Numbered from the stretch's first letter, positions 46,822 to 58,050 are shown. The stretch: 64,000 nt of DNA from Theocolax elegans (GCA_026168455.1 CM047431.1:27035569-27099568), one strand, 5' to 3'. Program-made: numbers and translations. The notes: generated from the letters alone by a model not told the origin.

Positions 46822-49800
46822 CCTAGATCTTTCGGGAATTTCGGAGGAAATTCGGGATGAGTCGACTAATACGGGTTTCCTGGATATTTCGGGAATTTCT
46901 GAAATATTTCAGAAAGACTCCACTAATTACGGGATATCCTGGATATTTCGGGAATATCTGAGGAAATTCGTGATGACTCTACCAATTACGGAATTTCCTC
47001 AATCTTTCGGGAATTCCTGAGGTATTTCGGGATGACGCTACTAATTACGGGAATTTCTGGATATTTCGGGAATTTCTGGAAAAATTCGGGATGACTACTA
47101 ATTACGGGATTTCTTGGATATTTCGGGAATTTCTGAAATATTTCAGAAAGACTCCACTAATGACGGAATTTTCTGGATATTTCGGGAATATATGAGGAAA
47201 TTCGTGATGACTCTACCATTACAGGAATTCCTGGATCTTTCGGGAATTTCTGAGGTATTTCGGGATGACTCTACCAATTACGGAATTTCCTCAATCTTTC
47301 GGGAATTCCTGAGGTATTTCGGGATGACGCTACTAATTACGGGATTTCCTGGATATTTCGGGAACATCTGAGTAAATTCGTGATGACTCTACCAAATACG
47401 GGATTTCCTGGATCTTTCGGGAATTCCTGAGGTATTTCGAGATGACGCTACCAATTACGGGAATTTCTGGATATTTCGGGAATTTCTCAATATTTCATAA
47501 AGACTCCACTAATTACGGGAATTTTGGATATTTCGGGAATATCTGAGGAAATTCGTGATGATTCTACCAATTACGGGATTTCCAGATCTTTCGGGAATTG
47601 CTGAGGTATTTCGGGATGACGCTACTAATTACGGAATTTCCCGGATATTTCGGGAATTTCTGAAATATTTCATAAAGACTCCACTAATTACGGGAATTTC
47701 CTGGATATTTCGGAATTTCTGAGGTATTTCAGAAAGACTCCACTAATGACGGAATTTTCTGGATATTTCGGGAATATATGAGGAAATTCGTGATGACTCT
47801 ACCAATTACGGGAATGTCTGGATATTTCGGGAATTTCTCAAATATTCATAAAGACTCCCTAATTACGGAATTTTTTGGATATTTCGGGAATATCTGAGGA
47901 ATCGTGATGATTCTACCAATTACGGGATTTCCAGGATCTTTCGGGAATTTCTGAGGTATTTTCGGGATGAGGCTACTAATTACGGTATTTCCTGGATATT
48001 TCGGGAACATCTGAGTAAATTCGTGATGACTCTACCAAATACGGGATTTCCTGGATCTTTCGGGAATTCCTGAGGTATTTCGAGATGACGCTACCAATTA
48101 CGGGAATTGCTGGATATTTCGGGAATTTCTCAAATGTTCATAAAGCCTCCACTAATTACGGAATTTTTGGATATTTCGGGAATATCTGAGGATATTCGTG
48201 ATGATTCTACCAATTACGGGATTCCCAGGATATTTCGGGAATTTCTGAGGTATTTCTGGATCACTCTACTAATTACGGGATTTCCTGGATATTTCGGGAC
48301 ATTTCTGAAATATTTCAGAAAGACTCCACTAATTATAGTATCTCCTGGATATTTCGGGAATATCTGAGGAAATTCGGGATAAATCTACCAATTACGGGAT
48401 TTCCTGGATCTTTCGGTAATTGCTGAGGTATTTAAAAAAAAACTCCACTAACCATGGTATTTCCTGGATATTCGAGAATTTCTGTGGTATTTCGAAATGT
48501 CTCCCACTAATTGTGGTATTTCCTGCATATTTCGGAAATTTCTGATTTATTTCGGGATGACGCTACTAATTACGGGATTTCCTGGATATTTCGGGAATTT
48601 CTGAGGTATCTGGATAACTCTACAATTAAGGGATTTCCTGGATAATTCGGGAATTTCTGAAATATTTCAGAAAGACTCCACCTAATTACGGGATTTTTTC
48701 TGGATATTTCGGGAATATCTGAGGAATTTCGTGACGATTCTACCAATTACGAGATTTCCTGGATCTTTGGTAATTGCTGAGGTATTTAAAAAAAAAACTC
48801 CACTAATTATGGTTTTTCCTGGATATTTCGAGAATTTCTGTGGTATTTTTGGATAACTCTACAAATTAAGAGATTTCCTGGATATTTGGGGAATTTCTGA
48901 GGTATTTCTGGATAACTCTACTAATTACGGGATTTCCAGGATATTTCGGGAATTTCTGAAATATTTCAGAAAGACTCCACTAATTACGGAATTTCCTGGA
49001 TTTTTCGGGAATTTCTGAGGTATTTCTGGATCACTCTACCAATTACGGGATTTCCTGGATCTTTCGGGAATTTCTGAGGAAATTCGGGATAACACCAATA
49101 ATAACGGAATTTCCTGGATATTTCGGGAATTTCTGAAGTATTTCTGGATAACTCTACAAAGTAAGGGATTTCCTGTATAATTCGGGAATTTCTGAAATAT
49201 TTCAGAAAGACTCCACTAATTACGGGATTTTCTGGATATTTCGGGAATATCTGAGGAATTTCGTGACGATTCTACCAATTACGAGATTTCCTGGATCTTT
49301 CGGTAATGGCTGAGGTATTTAAAAAAAAACTCTACTAATTATGGTATTTCCTGGATATTTCGAGAATTTCTGTGGTATTTTTGGATAACTCTACAAATTA
49401 AGGGATTTCCTGGATATTTGGGGAATATCTGAGGAAATTCGGGATAAATCTACAAATTACGGGATTTCCTGGATCTTTTGGGAATTCCGAGGTATTTCGG
49501 GATGATTCTACCTATTACGGGATTTCCTGGATATTACGCGAATTTCTGTGGAAATTCGGGATGAATCTGCTAATTACGGAATTTCCTGTATATTTCGGGA
49601 ATTCTGAATATTTCTGAGAGACTCCCCTAATTACGGGATTTCCTGGATATTTCGGGAATTTCTGAGGAAATTCGAAATGTCTCCACTAATTGTGGAATTT
49701 CCAGGATATTTCGGGAATTTATGAGGTATTTCGGGATGACGCTACAAGTTACGGGATTTCCTAGAAATTTTGGGAATTGCTGAAATATTTCAGAAAGACT

Positions 49801-49829
49801 CCACTAATTACGGGATTTCCTGGATATTT
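46822..49829 (+). repeat. 59-bp satellite array, unit 2 (about 51 copies, heterogeneous)
   Basis: Same 59-bp family and almost the same total length as 32955-35960, but the monomers are far more diverse: variants with TATTTAAAAAAAAACTCCAC, GGTATTTCTGGATAACTCTA and AATTTCGAAATGTCTC occur here and not, or rarely, in unit 1. The first and last monomers match unit 1. Confidence 0.95.
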
Positions 49830-50085
49830 TTTATTTTAATACCTTGTTTTAATATATTATTATTTTGTCTTCAATATTATTTTTGTTGACTATTTCTTGT
49901 TTTTGTTTTCTGTCAATACTTATTTTTACAGTATCTTTGTTTTTAATTCTTCTTTATAATTTTGAGATTCTTCTATTACATTTTCTTTCGTTATTGTATT
50001 TTGTTCAATATTGTGGCCCAAACCTTGTTTTAATCGCGAGCGAAGCGAGCGTTTTTGGCTAGTATTATATTAAAATTTTAAATAT

Positions 50086-50531
50086 TTTTTTTTATTTTAT
50101 TTTGTTTAACGTCGCTCTATTTATGCTGCCAGGGCTAATCAGCGACGGAGGTGAACGGTGTGTCTGTAAACAAAGCACATGTAGTTGAAACAGTGGTGCT
50201 TGTGTCCATCGGAAGATATCATCGGTCACTGTAATTAGTCTAATAATTACAGTTTCCTGTCCTCCCGATGGAACCACCGCGATCCTCTTTACATCTTCGC
50301 GTCCCTAACGTTCCCTATAGTTCAGATGTCCCGTGCCTCTTATGCACTGAAAAATGCACGAAACGCACGCGCACCTGAACTGGCGTCACATTATAGTGAC
50401 ACGCCGAGCCACTGAGTCGCGGTGTTCGAAAATGCACATGAAAAAATTTTCAGAGGTACACGTCTGGGATCGAACCCACGACCCTCGGTGTGAGAGTCGG
50501 GAGCTCTACCCATGAGCCACCGCGGCTCATG
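50086..50531 (-). mobile_element. tRNA-derived SINE, unit 2
   Basis: Counterpart of 36212-36654, with the same head (A box TGGCTCATGGGTAGAGC, B box GGTTCGATCCC), body and tail. T run 50532-50556 on the head side. Confidence 0.85.
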
Positions 50532-50825
50532 TTTTTTTTTTTTTTTTTTTTTTTTTAGTATAGTAGATTAATAATAGTAGATTAATCAAAAAAAATTGTT
50601 TTTAATAGTCAAGATTCTTTTAATTATGAACCTAAATGAGAAGAAATTAAAAAACTAAAAAATATATATTTGAATTTACCGCGCCGCGCATCGTTCAAGA
50701 ACAATACGCGCAGTAAGTATCGATCAACGCGCAAGCCAATCACTCGCCTTATCCAAACATCTGATCGATATACATTGATTTGAGGCTATGTCATAAGGGA
50801 GAGATACACATTATAATTTAGATTT

Positions 50826-51602
50826 TAAGGGGGTATCCTGATTTAGAACGTTCAAAAAATCGATTTTTTTATTGCTTAAATCTATTCCTTATATGTATAA
50901 GAACATATATCCGAAGTTATAGAGTCGGATTCGTAGTATTTCCGAAGATACGGTACTAAACGCAACGGGGCATCGAGCAAGTGCCAGTGCTCGGTCAGAC
51001 TGAAACGCGCGTGCTCCTCCCCTCGTCACTAAACTCGAAACTATATACCTATCCAAGATATGAAAAAGGCTGTGATGGCAACGCTGGATCATTATTGTTC
51101 AACTGATGAATCTCCTCGTCACGAGAATTGTCTGACAGGCACTGACAGCTCGTGTGAATGGCGCAAAGCCGAAGCTATGAATCGTCTTGCATCCTTCAAA
51201 CATTCTGCTCGATTGATTGACGAAAAAGTAGAGGAACATATTCATCCAATCTACGAAGAACTTTCGAATGACGATCTCATGCCGCGATGCTTAGGTAGAC
51301 AGACGCAAAATTCGAACGAATCGTTCAACTTCACTGTCTAGCGCATAACTCCGAAACATCTCAATTATGGTAAAAAAATCGTAGAAATTGCTGCGTATAT
51401 GGCTGCAGGAATGTTCAATAAAGGATATTCAGCAGTTCTGCATACCATGCAACTACTCAATTTGAAATTTGGCCAGCAATGTAAAATGTTTGCGGATGTC
51501 GACATACAACGGATTGAACGAGAAAGACGACGTTCGTCTCTTTCCAGTAAGGAAGCTCGTACGGCCCGTAGGCTTGAACAACTTCAACAAAATGATATAT
51601 AA
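50826..51602 (+). pseudogene. Mutator-like element, 5' TIR and transposase C-terminal part, unit 2
   Basis: TIR AAGGGGGTATCCTG at 50827. From 51060 the ORF reads MKKAVMATLDHYCSTDESPR, then a long stretch to RQTQNSNESFNFTV, one TAG stop at 51339-51341 where family members usually have TVW, then in the same frame RITPKHLNYGKKIVEIAAYM and on to ARTARRLEQLQQNDI. The single nonsense change and otherwise open frame make this the best preserved copy. The N-terminal DDE part is absent. The frame is cut after QQND by the 0.42-kb foldback and F3, and resumes at 53734. Confidence 0.8.
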
Positions 51603-51606
51603 TAAC

Positions 51607-52031
51607 ATCGGTCTCTCCGAAGTAAATGTTTTACTTTAGTATAAAGCAGGCCTATCGTACTCTTTGTCCACTATGGTTGGTGGGATTTCCCAGAGCACGG
51701 CCTTTTAAAATAATTAAAGGCGTTTCGTTCTCGATCTCCAGCTTGGACTCCTCAGTAAGGAACTGTTCTATTTCTATCTTCTTTCTTATCTCTATATTTC
51801 TATATATATAGCCGCAGAACATCTTGCTGGCGTCGCAGATCATCTTGCGACAGGCGTCTGAGGTAAGATCTCCAGTTCCTTACTGAGGAGTACAAGCAGG
51901 AGATCGAGTACGAAACGCCTTTAATTATTTTAAAAGGCCGTGCTCTGGGAAATTCCACCAACCATAATGGACTAAGAGTACGAAAGACCTGCTTTATAGT
52001 AAAGCAAAGCATTTAGTTCGGAGAGATCGAT
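51607..52031. mobile_element. ~0.42-kb foldback, unit 2
   Basis: Counterpart of 37719-38140. Arms begin ATCGGTCTCTCCGAAGTAAA and end with the complement at 52012-52031. It splits the Mutator-like ORF together with F3. Confidence 0.85.
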
Positions 52032-52033
52032 AT

Positions 52034-52066
<33 letters not shown>

Positions 52067-53715
52067 GGGTGGTTCTCTGTGACATCGAAGATGAAAAAAA
52101 TAAATATTGCTATAACTGTGGGAATATGTTTTGAGGTATCCAGTAGTTCTCCTGAATTTTTTCAGATTTTTTCTGGGCCATTATTTTAAGTTACAGAGAG
52201 TCAAAGTTGACATTTTAGCACTTTTTTGCATTATATGCCCATTTTCATGAATTTTTAGCTCCCAGGAGATGCATTTTTCACTAAAAACATAAGTATGACT
52301 TTTTTGTAAAATTTTCCAAACTTTTCATTAAAAATACTTTTAAAGACATAAATATATGCTGTCACACTCTTGTAAGCCATTTAAACCTTAAATAGTAAAA
52401 ATCAGCAATTCTGCTCCGGACTCTGGTAACCTAATACTGTCTAAAAGCTGTCTTTTTATAGTCAGAAACTGCCTAAAAATTTCCAGAGTGGGTCTAAATC
52501 ATTAAGATCACTTATGGTCAAAATATCCGGGAAAAGTGCCCGAAATATTAATAGAAATGTATATTTGTTGCCTTATAACGATGAATCTATTAGCATGATC
52601 ATTGCAAAAAAATATGTGCACTTACCTTGGAGTGGTAGAAAAGTATCTTCACTTGTTTCAGTATCCATCTAATCCCCTGTAAGCTGCTAAAAATACAAAT
52701 ATTATTATAAAATTATAAAAAATTATTTTTTAAACATTTATAATGCTGGATTCTTAGTTTTACATCCCTTACAAGAATTATAATACTAATCTGAAGGATT
52801 ACTATAAAAGTATCAACATTATTATTATTATTCAGCAATACATTGTTTAGATTTCACAAACTTGTCACTGTCACGTTATCATATTATTCATTATAATTAT
52901 ATATCCGATTTATTTATATATCTTTTGTATTAAATACGTATATTCAGTTATTGTAATAATGATGTTTATACATTTATAGTAATCCTTCAGATTAGTATTA
53001 TAATTCTTGTAAGGGATGTAAAACTAAAAATTCAGCATTATAAACGTTTAAAAATTAATTTTTTACATTTGTATAATAATATTTGTATTTTTAGCAGCTT
53101 ACAGGGGATTAGATGGATACTGAAACAAGTGAAGATACTTTTCTACCACTCCAAGGTAAGTGCACATATTTTTTTGCAATGATCATGCTAATAGATTCAT
53201 CGTTATAAGGCAACACATATACATTTCTATTAATATTTCGGGCACTTTTTCCGGATATTTTGACCATAAGTGATCTTAATGATTTAGACCCACTCTGGAA
53301 ATTTTTGGGCAGTTTCTGACTATAAAAAGACATCTTTTAGACAGTATTAGGTTACCAGAGTCCGAAGCAGAATTGCTGATTTTCACTATTTAAGGTTTAA
53401 ATGGCTTACAAGAGTGTGACAGCATACATTTATGTCTTTAAAAGTATTTTAAATGAAAAGTTCGGAAAATTTTACAAAAAAGTCACAGTTATGTTTTTAG
53501 TGAAAAATGCATCCCCTGGGAGCTAAAAATTCATGAAAATGGGCATATAATGCAAAAAAGTGCTAAAATGTCAACTTTGACTCTCTGTAACGTAAAATAA
53601 TGGCCCAGAAAAAATCTGAAAAAATTTAGGAGAACTACTGGATACCTCTAAAACATATTCCCACAGTTATAGCAATATTTATTTTTTTCATCTTCGAAGT
53701 CACAGAGAACCACCC
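52067..53715. mobile_element. Foldback element F, copy 3
   Basis: Same palindrome as F1 and F2. Its right flank (ATATATATACATATTACCGA) is unique and leads straight into the end of the Mutator-like ORF, so this copy sits at the ancestral right junction of the array. Exon-like ATG segment at about 53106-53156 on the right arm. Confidence 0.9.
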
Positions 53716-53733
53716 ATATATATACATATTACC

Positions 53734-54385
53734 GAATTCCATGAGGAAGCTGAAGGTCTATTGTATGGCGCAGGAATAGCTGATTAGCGAATTATTGCCG
53801 TAAGTAGTCGAAAATTAACATTTTTCCAGTTCATAAACTTTAAAGCGCATTTTCTCGAGTTTTCGTTTTTCCACTTTTTCTAAACTGGCGGGCGTGTTTG
53901 CAAAAAAAAAAATAAGCTATCGTAACGATCCGAAGTTTTTTAGCTTCAGTTTTATCTACTCTTCAATATGAACCGAAAAGGTTTTTGAAAATAAATTTCT
54001 AAAAGACTTTTTCAGCACATTGAAGAGATTTTTTTTCTCGTAAAAGCACTTTTTGCTTCAAATTCGGAAAAAATTTCAAATTTCACAATTTCTTCGGATT
54101 TTTCTTGGTTTAAATAGAAAATACATGTATGAAAATGAAATTTTTTTTGGCTTTCTGTTTCAGATCAAGATTAAGAGCTTTATCACTCCCGCCAATAGAA
54201 CACTCGGATTACGGATTGCCCAACAAATGTGCCTAATAATCGGCTGCATTTTGATATTTTTCTTTAAAAAAATTTTTTTATAATGTTTAATTATATAATA
54301 AAATATTCCTGAAAGTTGTCTGGAGTTGGACAAAAAATTCCCTAAAAACGGTTTTTTTAGGCCTTTCAAAGCAGGATACCTCCTT
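53734..54385 (+). pseudogene. 3' end of the Mutator-like element (C-terminus, 3' UTR, TIR)
   Basis: The plus strand reads EFHEEAEGLLYGAGIAD and a stop (TAG 53785-53787), the usual C-terminus of this transposase group, continuing the ORF interrupted at 51602. About 580 bp of T-rich non-coding DNA follow and end at the TIR CAGGATACCTCCTT (54372-54385), the inverse of the left TIR at 36946 and 50827. Confidence 0.8.
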
Positions 54386-54386
54386 A

Positions 54387-54657
54387 ATTTTATTCTATTA
54401 ATACTGTCACTGTAATGTTGGCTAAGATGTCTGGTATAGTCATTGCAATTGATCGCATTATGTTGCAGATTTATGTGGATCATTTCTAATAATACTCGTT
54501 TCTTCCAATTCTTTTCAGTATCGAGTATTTTGACATTATCAAAATCCAACGAATGATCACATGCGAACATATGTTCATTGTTTACATAGTGCGACTCTGT
54601 TTTGTTTATATTAGTTTGTGTTCTTTAATACGACATTTTACTTGTCTCTTTCATTTT
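54387..54657 (-). pseudogene. Penelope-like element C-terminus (GIY-YIG endonuclease region)
   Basis: The minus strand reads NINKTESHYVNNEHMFACDH, then SLDFDNVKILDTEKNWKKR and LLEMIHINLQHNAINCNDY. This is the C-terminal end of Penelope-like proteins, where H..DFDNVKIL and the E..KR...E..HI series follow the GIY-YIG core. Upstream, a frameshifted stretch (KMKETSKMSY) probably derives from the YVGQTKR...RIKEH segment. The rest of the element has been replaced or lost. It abuts the inverted Y repeat at 54658. Confidence 0.7.
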
Positions 54658-55659
54658 GATCAGATGTTTGGATAAGGCGAGTGATTGACTTGCGCGTTGA
54701 TCGATACTTACTGCGCGTATTATTATTGAACGATGCGCGGCGCGGTAAATTTAAATATATATTTTTTAGTTTTTTAATTTCTTCTCATTTAGGTTCATAA
54801 TTAAAAGATTCTTGACCATTATAAAAATTTTTTTTTGTTAATCTACTATATTTAAAAATTTTAATAAAATACTTCACTGTTTAAATTTAATTATTAGAAA
54901 TTTTTATTACCAATTATTACTTGTTTCAACGTGAAAAAATTTTTTATTCAACTGTTAATTTTAATTTAGTCTTATATTAATTTTTTTTTGTGTTCTCTTT
55001 GCAAATAATTATAAAGAATTTATTAATTTTTTATTGCTCTTATCAGTACACATAATGTACGTAATTTAAAGTTTTGCGCCTGTAGTGGAGATGGCTGTGT
55101 TGTCGATCCAATTAAGATTGATCACATAGGTATCTCTGGAAACGTGAGACGTGAGATTTAAAAATTTTCAGTATTAACCGTCTGTGATATACATTGTTTG
55201 CTTTATTTTAATTTTAATGTTAGACTGCCTTTTGCTTAATACGTGTAATTATGTATTAACTTATTTTGTAATGTTCTTAAATTATTTATTTAAATTTGAA
55301 TTTTTTTGTTGATTATGGACACGACAATAGGGGAAAGGTATGTTATATATAACCTCAATCTCCGTGCTAAAATTGTTACACGATTGTTATTATTTTTATA
55401 CTTATTAATCATTGTTTGAATTATAGAGCGACGCATCAGAGATGCTGTTAATGTTTTTGCACCTATGTATTGACGAAATAGTAAGTAATTTAGATTTATA
55501 TATGTAATAATTGTATTAAAAAGATGTTTGTAAAATGAAATCATTTTTCATAAAAAAAGATATAGCCTGATGACGATGGAGGATATCCATCGAAACATCG
55601 CCAAATAAATAAATATGGTTTGTTCATCAATATCGAGGAAAACCCAAACTACTCCTAAA
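54658..55659 (-). mobile_element. Penelope-like terminal repeat Y, right copy (uninterrupted, inverted)
   Basis: This is the reverse complement of the Y pieces in the units (36886 back to 36680, then 31021 back to 30290), with the Helitron and SINE absent. The Helitron empty site is at 54871/54872. Diverged by about 5-8 percent by eye from the unit copies. Confidence 0.8.
55567..55596 (+). ncRNA. Hammerhead-ribozyme-like core in Y
   Basis: CTGATGA (55567-55573), then C, a 6-bp helix GATGGA/TCCATC closed by GGATA, then GAAAC (55592-55596). CUGAUGA and GAAA flanking helix II are the invariant hammerhead core, and Penelope-like elements are known to carry such ribozymes in their terminal repeats. 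Against it, the first helix II position here is an unpaired C opposite C, and stems I and III are not obvious. Confidence 0.35.
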
Positions 55660-55688
55660 TACACTGCATGGACGACAAAAAATCACTC

Positions 55689-55986
55689 AATAAGGATAAG
55701 TTTTGCTACGACTATCAATAAAGCTCAAAGTCAGTCATTCGAAAAAGTTAGATTATATTTGAATACACCTGTATTCAGTCATGGACAATTGTATGTTGCT
55801 TTATTAAGAACAACATCGAAAATTAATTTAAGAATATTATTGAATAATAAATCAATTTACAATAACAATAATAATCAAGTTGATGATAATTCTTTGAATC
55901 AAAATAAAAGGAAAAAATTAATTAGTAATTATAAAATATATCCAAAAAATATAGTATACTCAGAAATATTTGATAAAGTATTTTAA
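55689..55986 (+). pseudogene. Helitron helicase, right half (C-terminus)
   Basis: From AATAAGGATAAGTTTT the frame reads IRISFATTINKAQSQSFEKV, then RLYLNTPVFSHGQLYVAL, the last conserved block of Helitron Pif1-like helicases (AMTINKAQGQ..., FSHGQLYVALSR). An Asn-rich, low-complexity tail and a stop at 55984-55986 follow. It is the continuation of the fragment ending at 30289. AATAAGGATAAGTTTT is present at both break points (30274-30289 and 55689-55704). Confidence 0.85.
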
Positions 55987-56822
55987 ATATTAATAAAAAA
56001 GCCAAAGGGTCGAGTATGTGATTGGCCCATATATTGATATGGATAACTTTGATTTTAACCATTTTTTTTCTATTTGTAATATTTGCAGTTTTATTGCATA
56101 ATAAACCTTATAGATGTAAAGAAACTACGAGAAATACAATTAAATTTCAAATTAAATATCATACTTAATATGTAATGTAAAATACTTATGCAAACCATTA
56201 ATGTTTCAATTATTAATTTTGGATAATATTAAGAAAATAGGTAATATTTCTACAAGAATAATTACAGTTTCAATTATATAATTATATAGCTTTGACCGAC
56301 TTTAGTATTAAAATACAAATACAATAGAATTAGTCAAAATATTTTAAAAATATATAACAATTGGTCAAGAATCATGCGGAAAGTACTCAATAAAATAAGT
56401 ATTTAGTCGAGTCGCCACAATCCATAGTTTTACGGATATCTTTATAATTATATAATATTTAAAAAATTAAATCACTAATAATATATCATTCGTCGAGTTA
56501 TCGCCAAAAACCATGATCTTATGGATATCTCTATTATTATTATAAATAATAAAATATAAATAATTGTAAATCTTTGATCGAATTATCGCCATAATCCAAA
56601 TCTTTAGTATACATATTACCAAAAATACAATTATTGTTTAACAATATTTTTAATAAGTATTTGATTGAATAATCGATAAAAAATTAAAATACAAACAAAA
56701 TAAGAATTTATCAAAATATTATTAAAACATTTAATAATTGGTCAAGAAACGTGTGGAAAATACACAATTATTCTATTATATAAACTCTAATATATAATTT
56801 TAATCTCGCTTGCATACTGTCT
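55987..56822. other. AT-rich stretch, no gene seen
   Basis: Probably 3' flank of the helicase gene. No Helitron CTAG-type terminus recognised, no ORF with motifs. Confidence 0.5.
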
Positions 56823-56826
56823 TTAA

Positions 56827-57579
56827 CCCATTAACGCCTAAACGACCAACATTTTTTTTCTTTTTTCATAGTCATTATTTAATATTTAAATCATGCGCTA
56901 CCATAGTACTGATTTTTTTGTTATAGTTTTGGATGTGTTCTTTCAAATACCGTCGGTAAAATTGACTTAACCCTTTTTTGAAAAAAGTTATGATTTTTTT
57001 AATTAAAAAAAATACAGAAAATTTGTCGCTATTTTTTGATAATTAATTTTTTTTCATATTATAAAATGTATTTAGATCGTTCGATTCATGAACAAAAGTG
57101 CATAAAATAGTTATACTTTGACCCTATATTTTTTGTATTTTATTCTTAGATAGACAAAAATTTTGATTTCAATGTAAAAACACTCAAAAATAGAGAAAAT
57201 TAATAAATTTGGTTATTTTTCGTGTATTTTCATTAAAAACAAAATTTTTGACTATCTGAGAATAAAATACAAAAAATATAGGGTCAAAGTATAACTATTT
57301 TATGCACTTTTGTTCATGAATCGAACGATCTAAATACATTTTATAATATGAAAAAAAATTAATTATTAAAAAATAGCGACAAATTTTCTGTATTTTTTTT
57401 AATAAAAAAAATCGTAACTTTTTTCAAAAAAGGGTTAAGTCCATTTTACCGACGGCATTCGAAAGAACACATCCAAAACTATAACGAAAAAAATCAGTAC
57501 TATGGTAGCGCATGATTTAAATATTAAATAATGACTATGAAAAAAGAAAAAAAATGTTGGTCGTTTGGGCGTTAATGGG
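56827..57579. mobile_element. piggyBac-like palindromic MITE with TTAA flanks
   Basis: Ends CCCATTAACGCCTAAACGAC and the complement (57579 inward), with TTAA on both sides (56823-56826, 57580-57583). The whole 753 bp is a palindrome with arms of about 370 bp meeting near 57203 (CAAAAATTTTGATTTC region). CCC after TTAA is typical of piggyBac ends. No coding capacity. Confidence 0.85.
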
Positions 57580-57609
57580 TTAATTCAGTTATAAATATAA
57601 TCCATATTA

Positions 57610-58050
57610 AACCGACGCAGTGGCTGAGTGGCGGAGACGCACCTCGACCGGTCACGGAAGTTAAGCAGTATTGAGCGCGGTACCCAAGTGGATGGGTGAC
57701 GCTCTCGGTCGCTTGGCTTTCGTGGCGGGTTAGGTGTTTTTCACACTTCACAACGTGAGCGGGAGGTGTGAAACATTCGGTTTCGGTGTCAAGGCCTACG
57801 CAATGTGACTTTGACACCCAAAAAGAATGTTTCGAATACACCGGCCATCTCGGGTGAGGTTTTCCCTGCTTCACAAGTTTCCCTCATCCACGGGCATAAC
57901 CCCGGGCGAATGCGAGATGGTGGGGTTTTTAAGAGAGGGATAAAAGCACCCACACATAGGTGGTAGGTGGACACCGTTAAAGTCCCCCAGGGGATAAACG
58001 GTAGGAAGTGCCAGGAAAAAAGAGGGCACAAAATCGAGAATAAAAAAAAA
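57610..58050 (+). mobile_element. 5S rRNA-derived SINE, complete with target duplication
   Basis: The segment 57640-57715 matches the internal promoter part of 5S rRNA (GGTCACGGAAGTTAAGCAG, then GTGGATGGGTGAC). The body carries GGTGAGGTTTTCCCTGCTTC and a poly-A tail of about ten A ending at 58051. The 15-bp target duplication ATATAATCCATATTA occurs at 57595-57609 and 58051-58065. The full structure points to a recent insertion. ORFs on the other strand have no motifs. Confidence 0.85.

Larger units (their letters stand above)
44859..50062 (+). mobile_element. Non-autonomous Helitron, unit 2 (TC...CTAG)
   Basis: 5' TCTACATAATATTAAAA at 44859 after CAGTGAAG; 3' CTAG at 50059-50062 before TATTATATT. 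Same cargo as unit 1: solo LTR 44924-46380 and satellite array 46822-49829. Confidence 0.85.
44114..50766 (+). mobile_element. Penelope-like terminal repeat Y, left copy, unit 2 (interrupted)
   Basis: Y pieces lie at 44114-44858, about 50063-50085 and about 50557-50766, split by Helitron and SINE as in unit 1. Confidence 0.6.
24353..52066 (+). repeat. Two tandem copies of a ~13.85-kb unit (F+X)
   Basis: Unit 1 runs from 24353 to 38175 and unit 2 from 38176 to 52066, followed by a third F (52067-53715) without X. Order and orientation of all internal elements are the same in both units, and most stretches differ mainly by 1-2-base indels. F2 has F3's left flank (the GATCGATATTATATATA region) and F1's right flank (the ATATTACAAATCCATATAAA region), while F1's left flank and F3's right flank are unique. 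That is the junction pattern of unequal exchange between two F copies. Confidence 0.9.

Noticed and set aside
57640..57715. Possible 5S rRNA gene
   Set aside because: Only the internal promoter part matches; the rest is a SINE body with poly-A and a target duplication.
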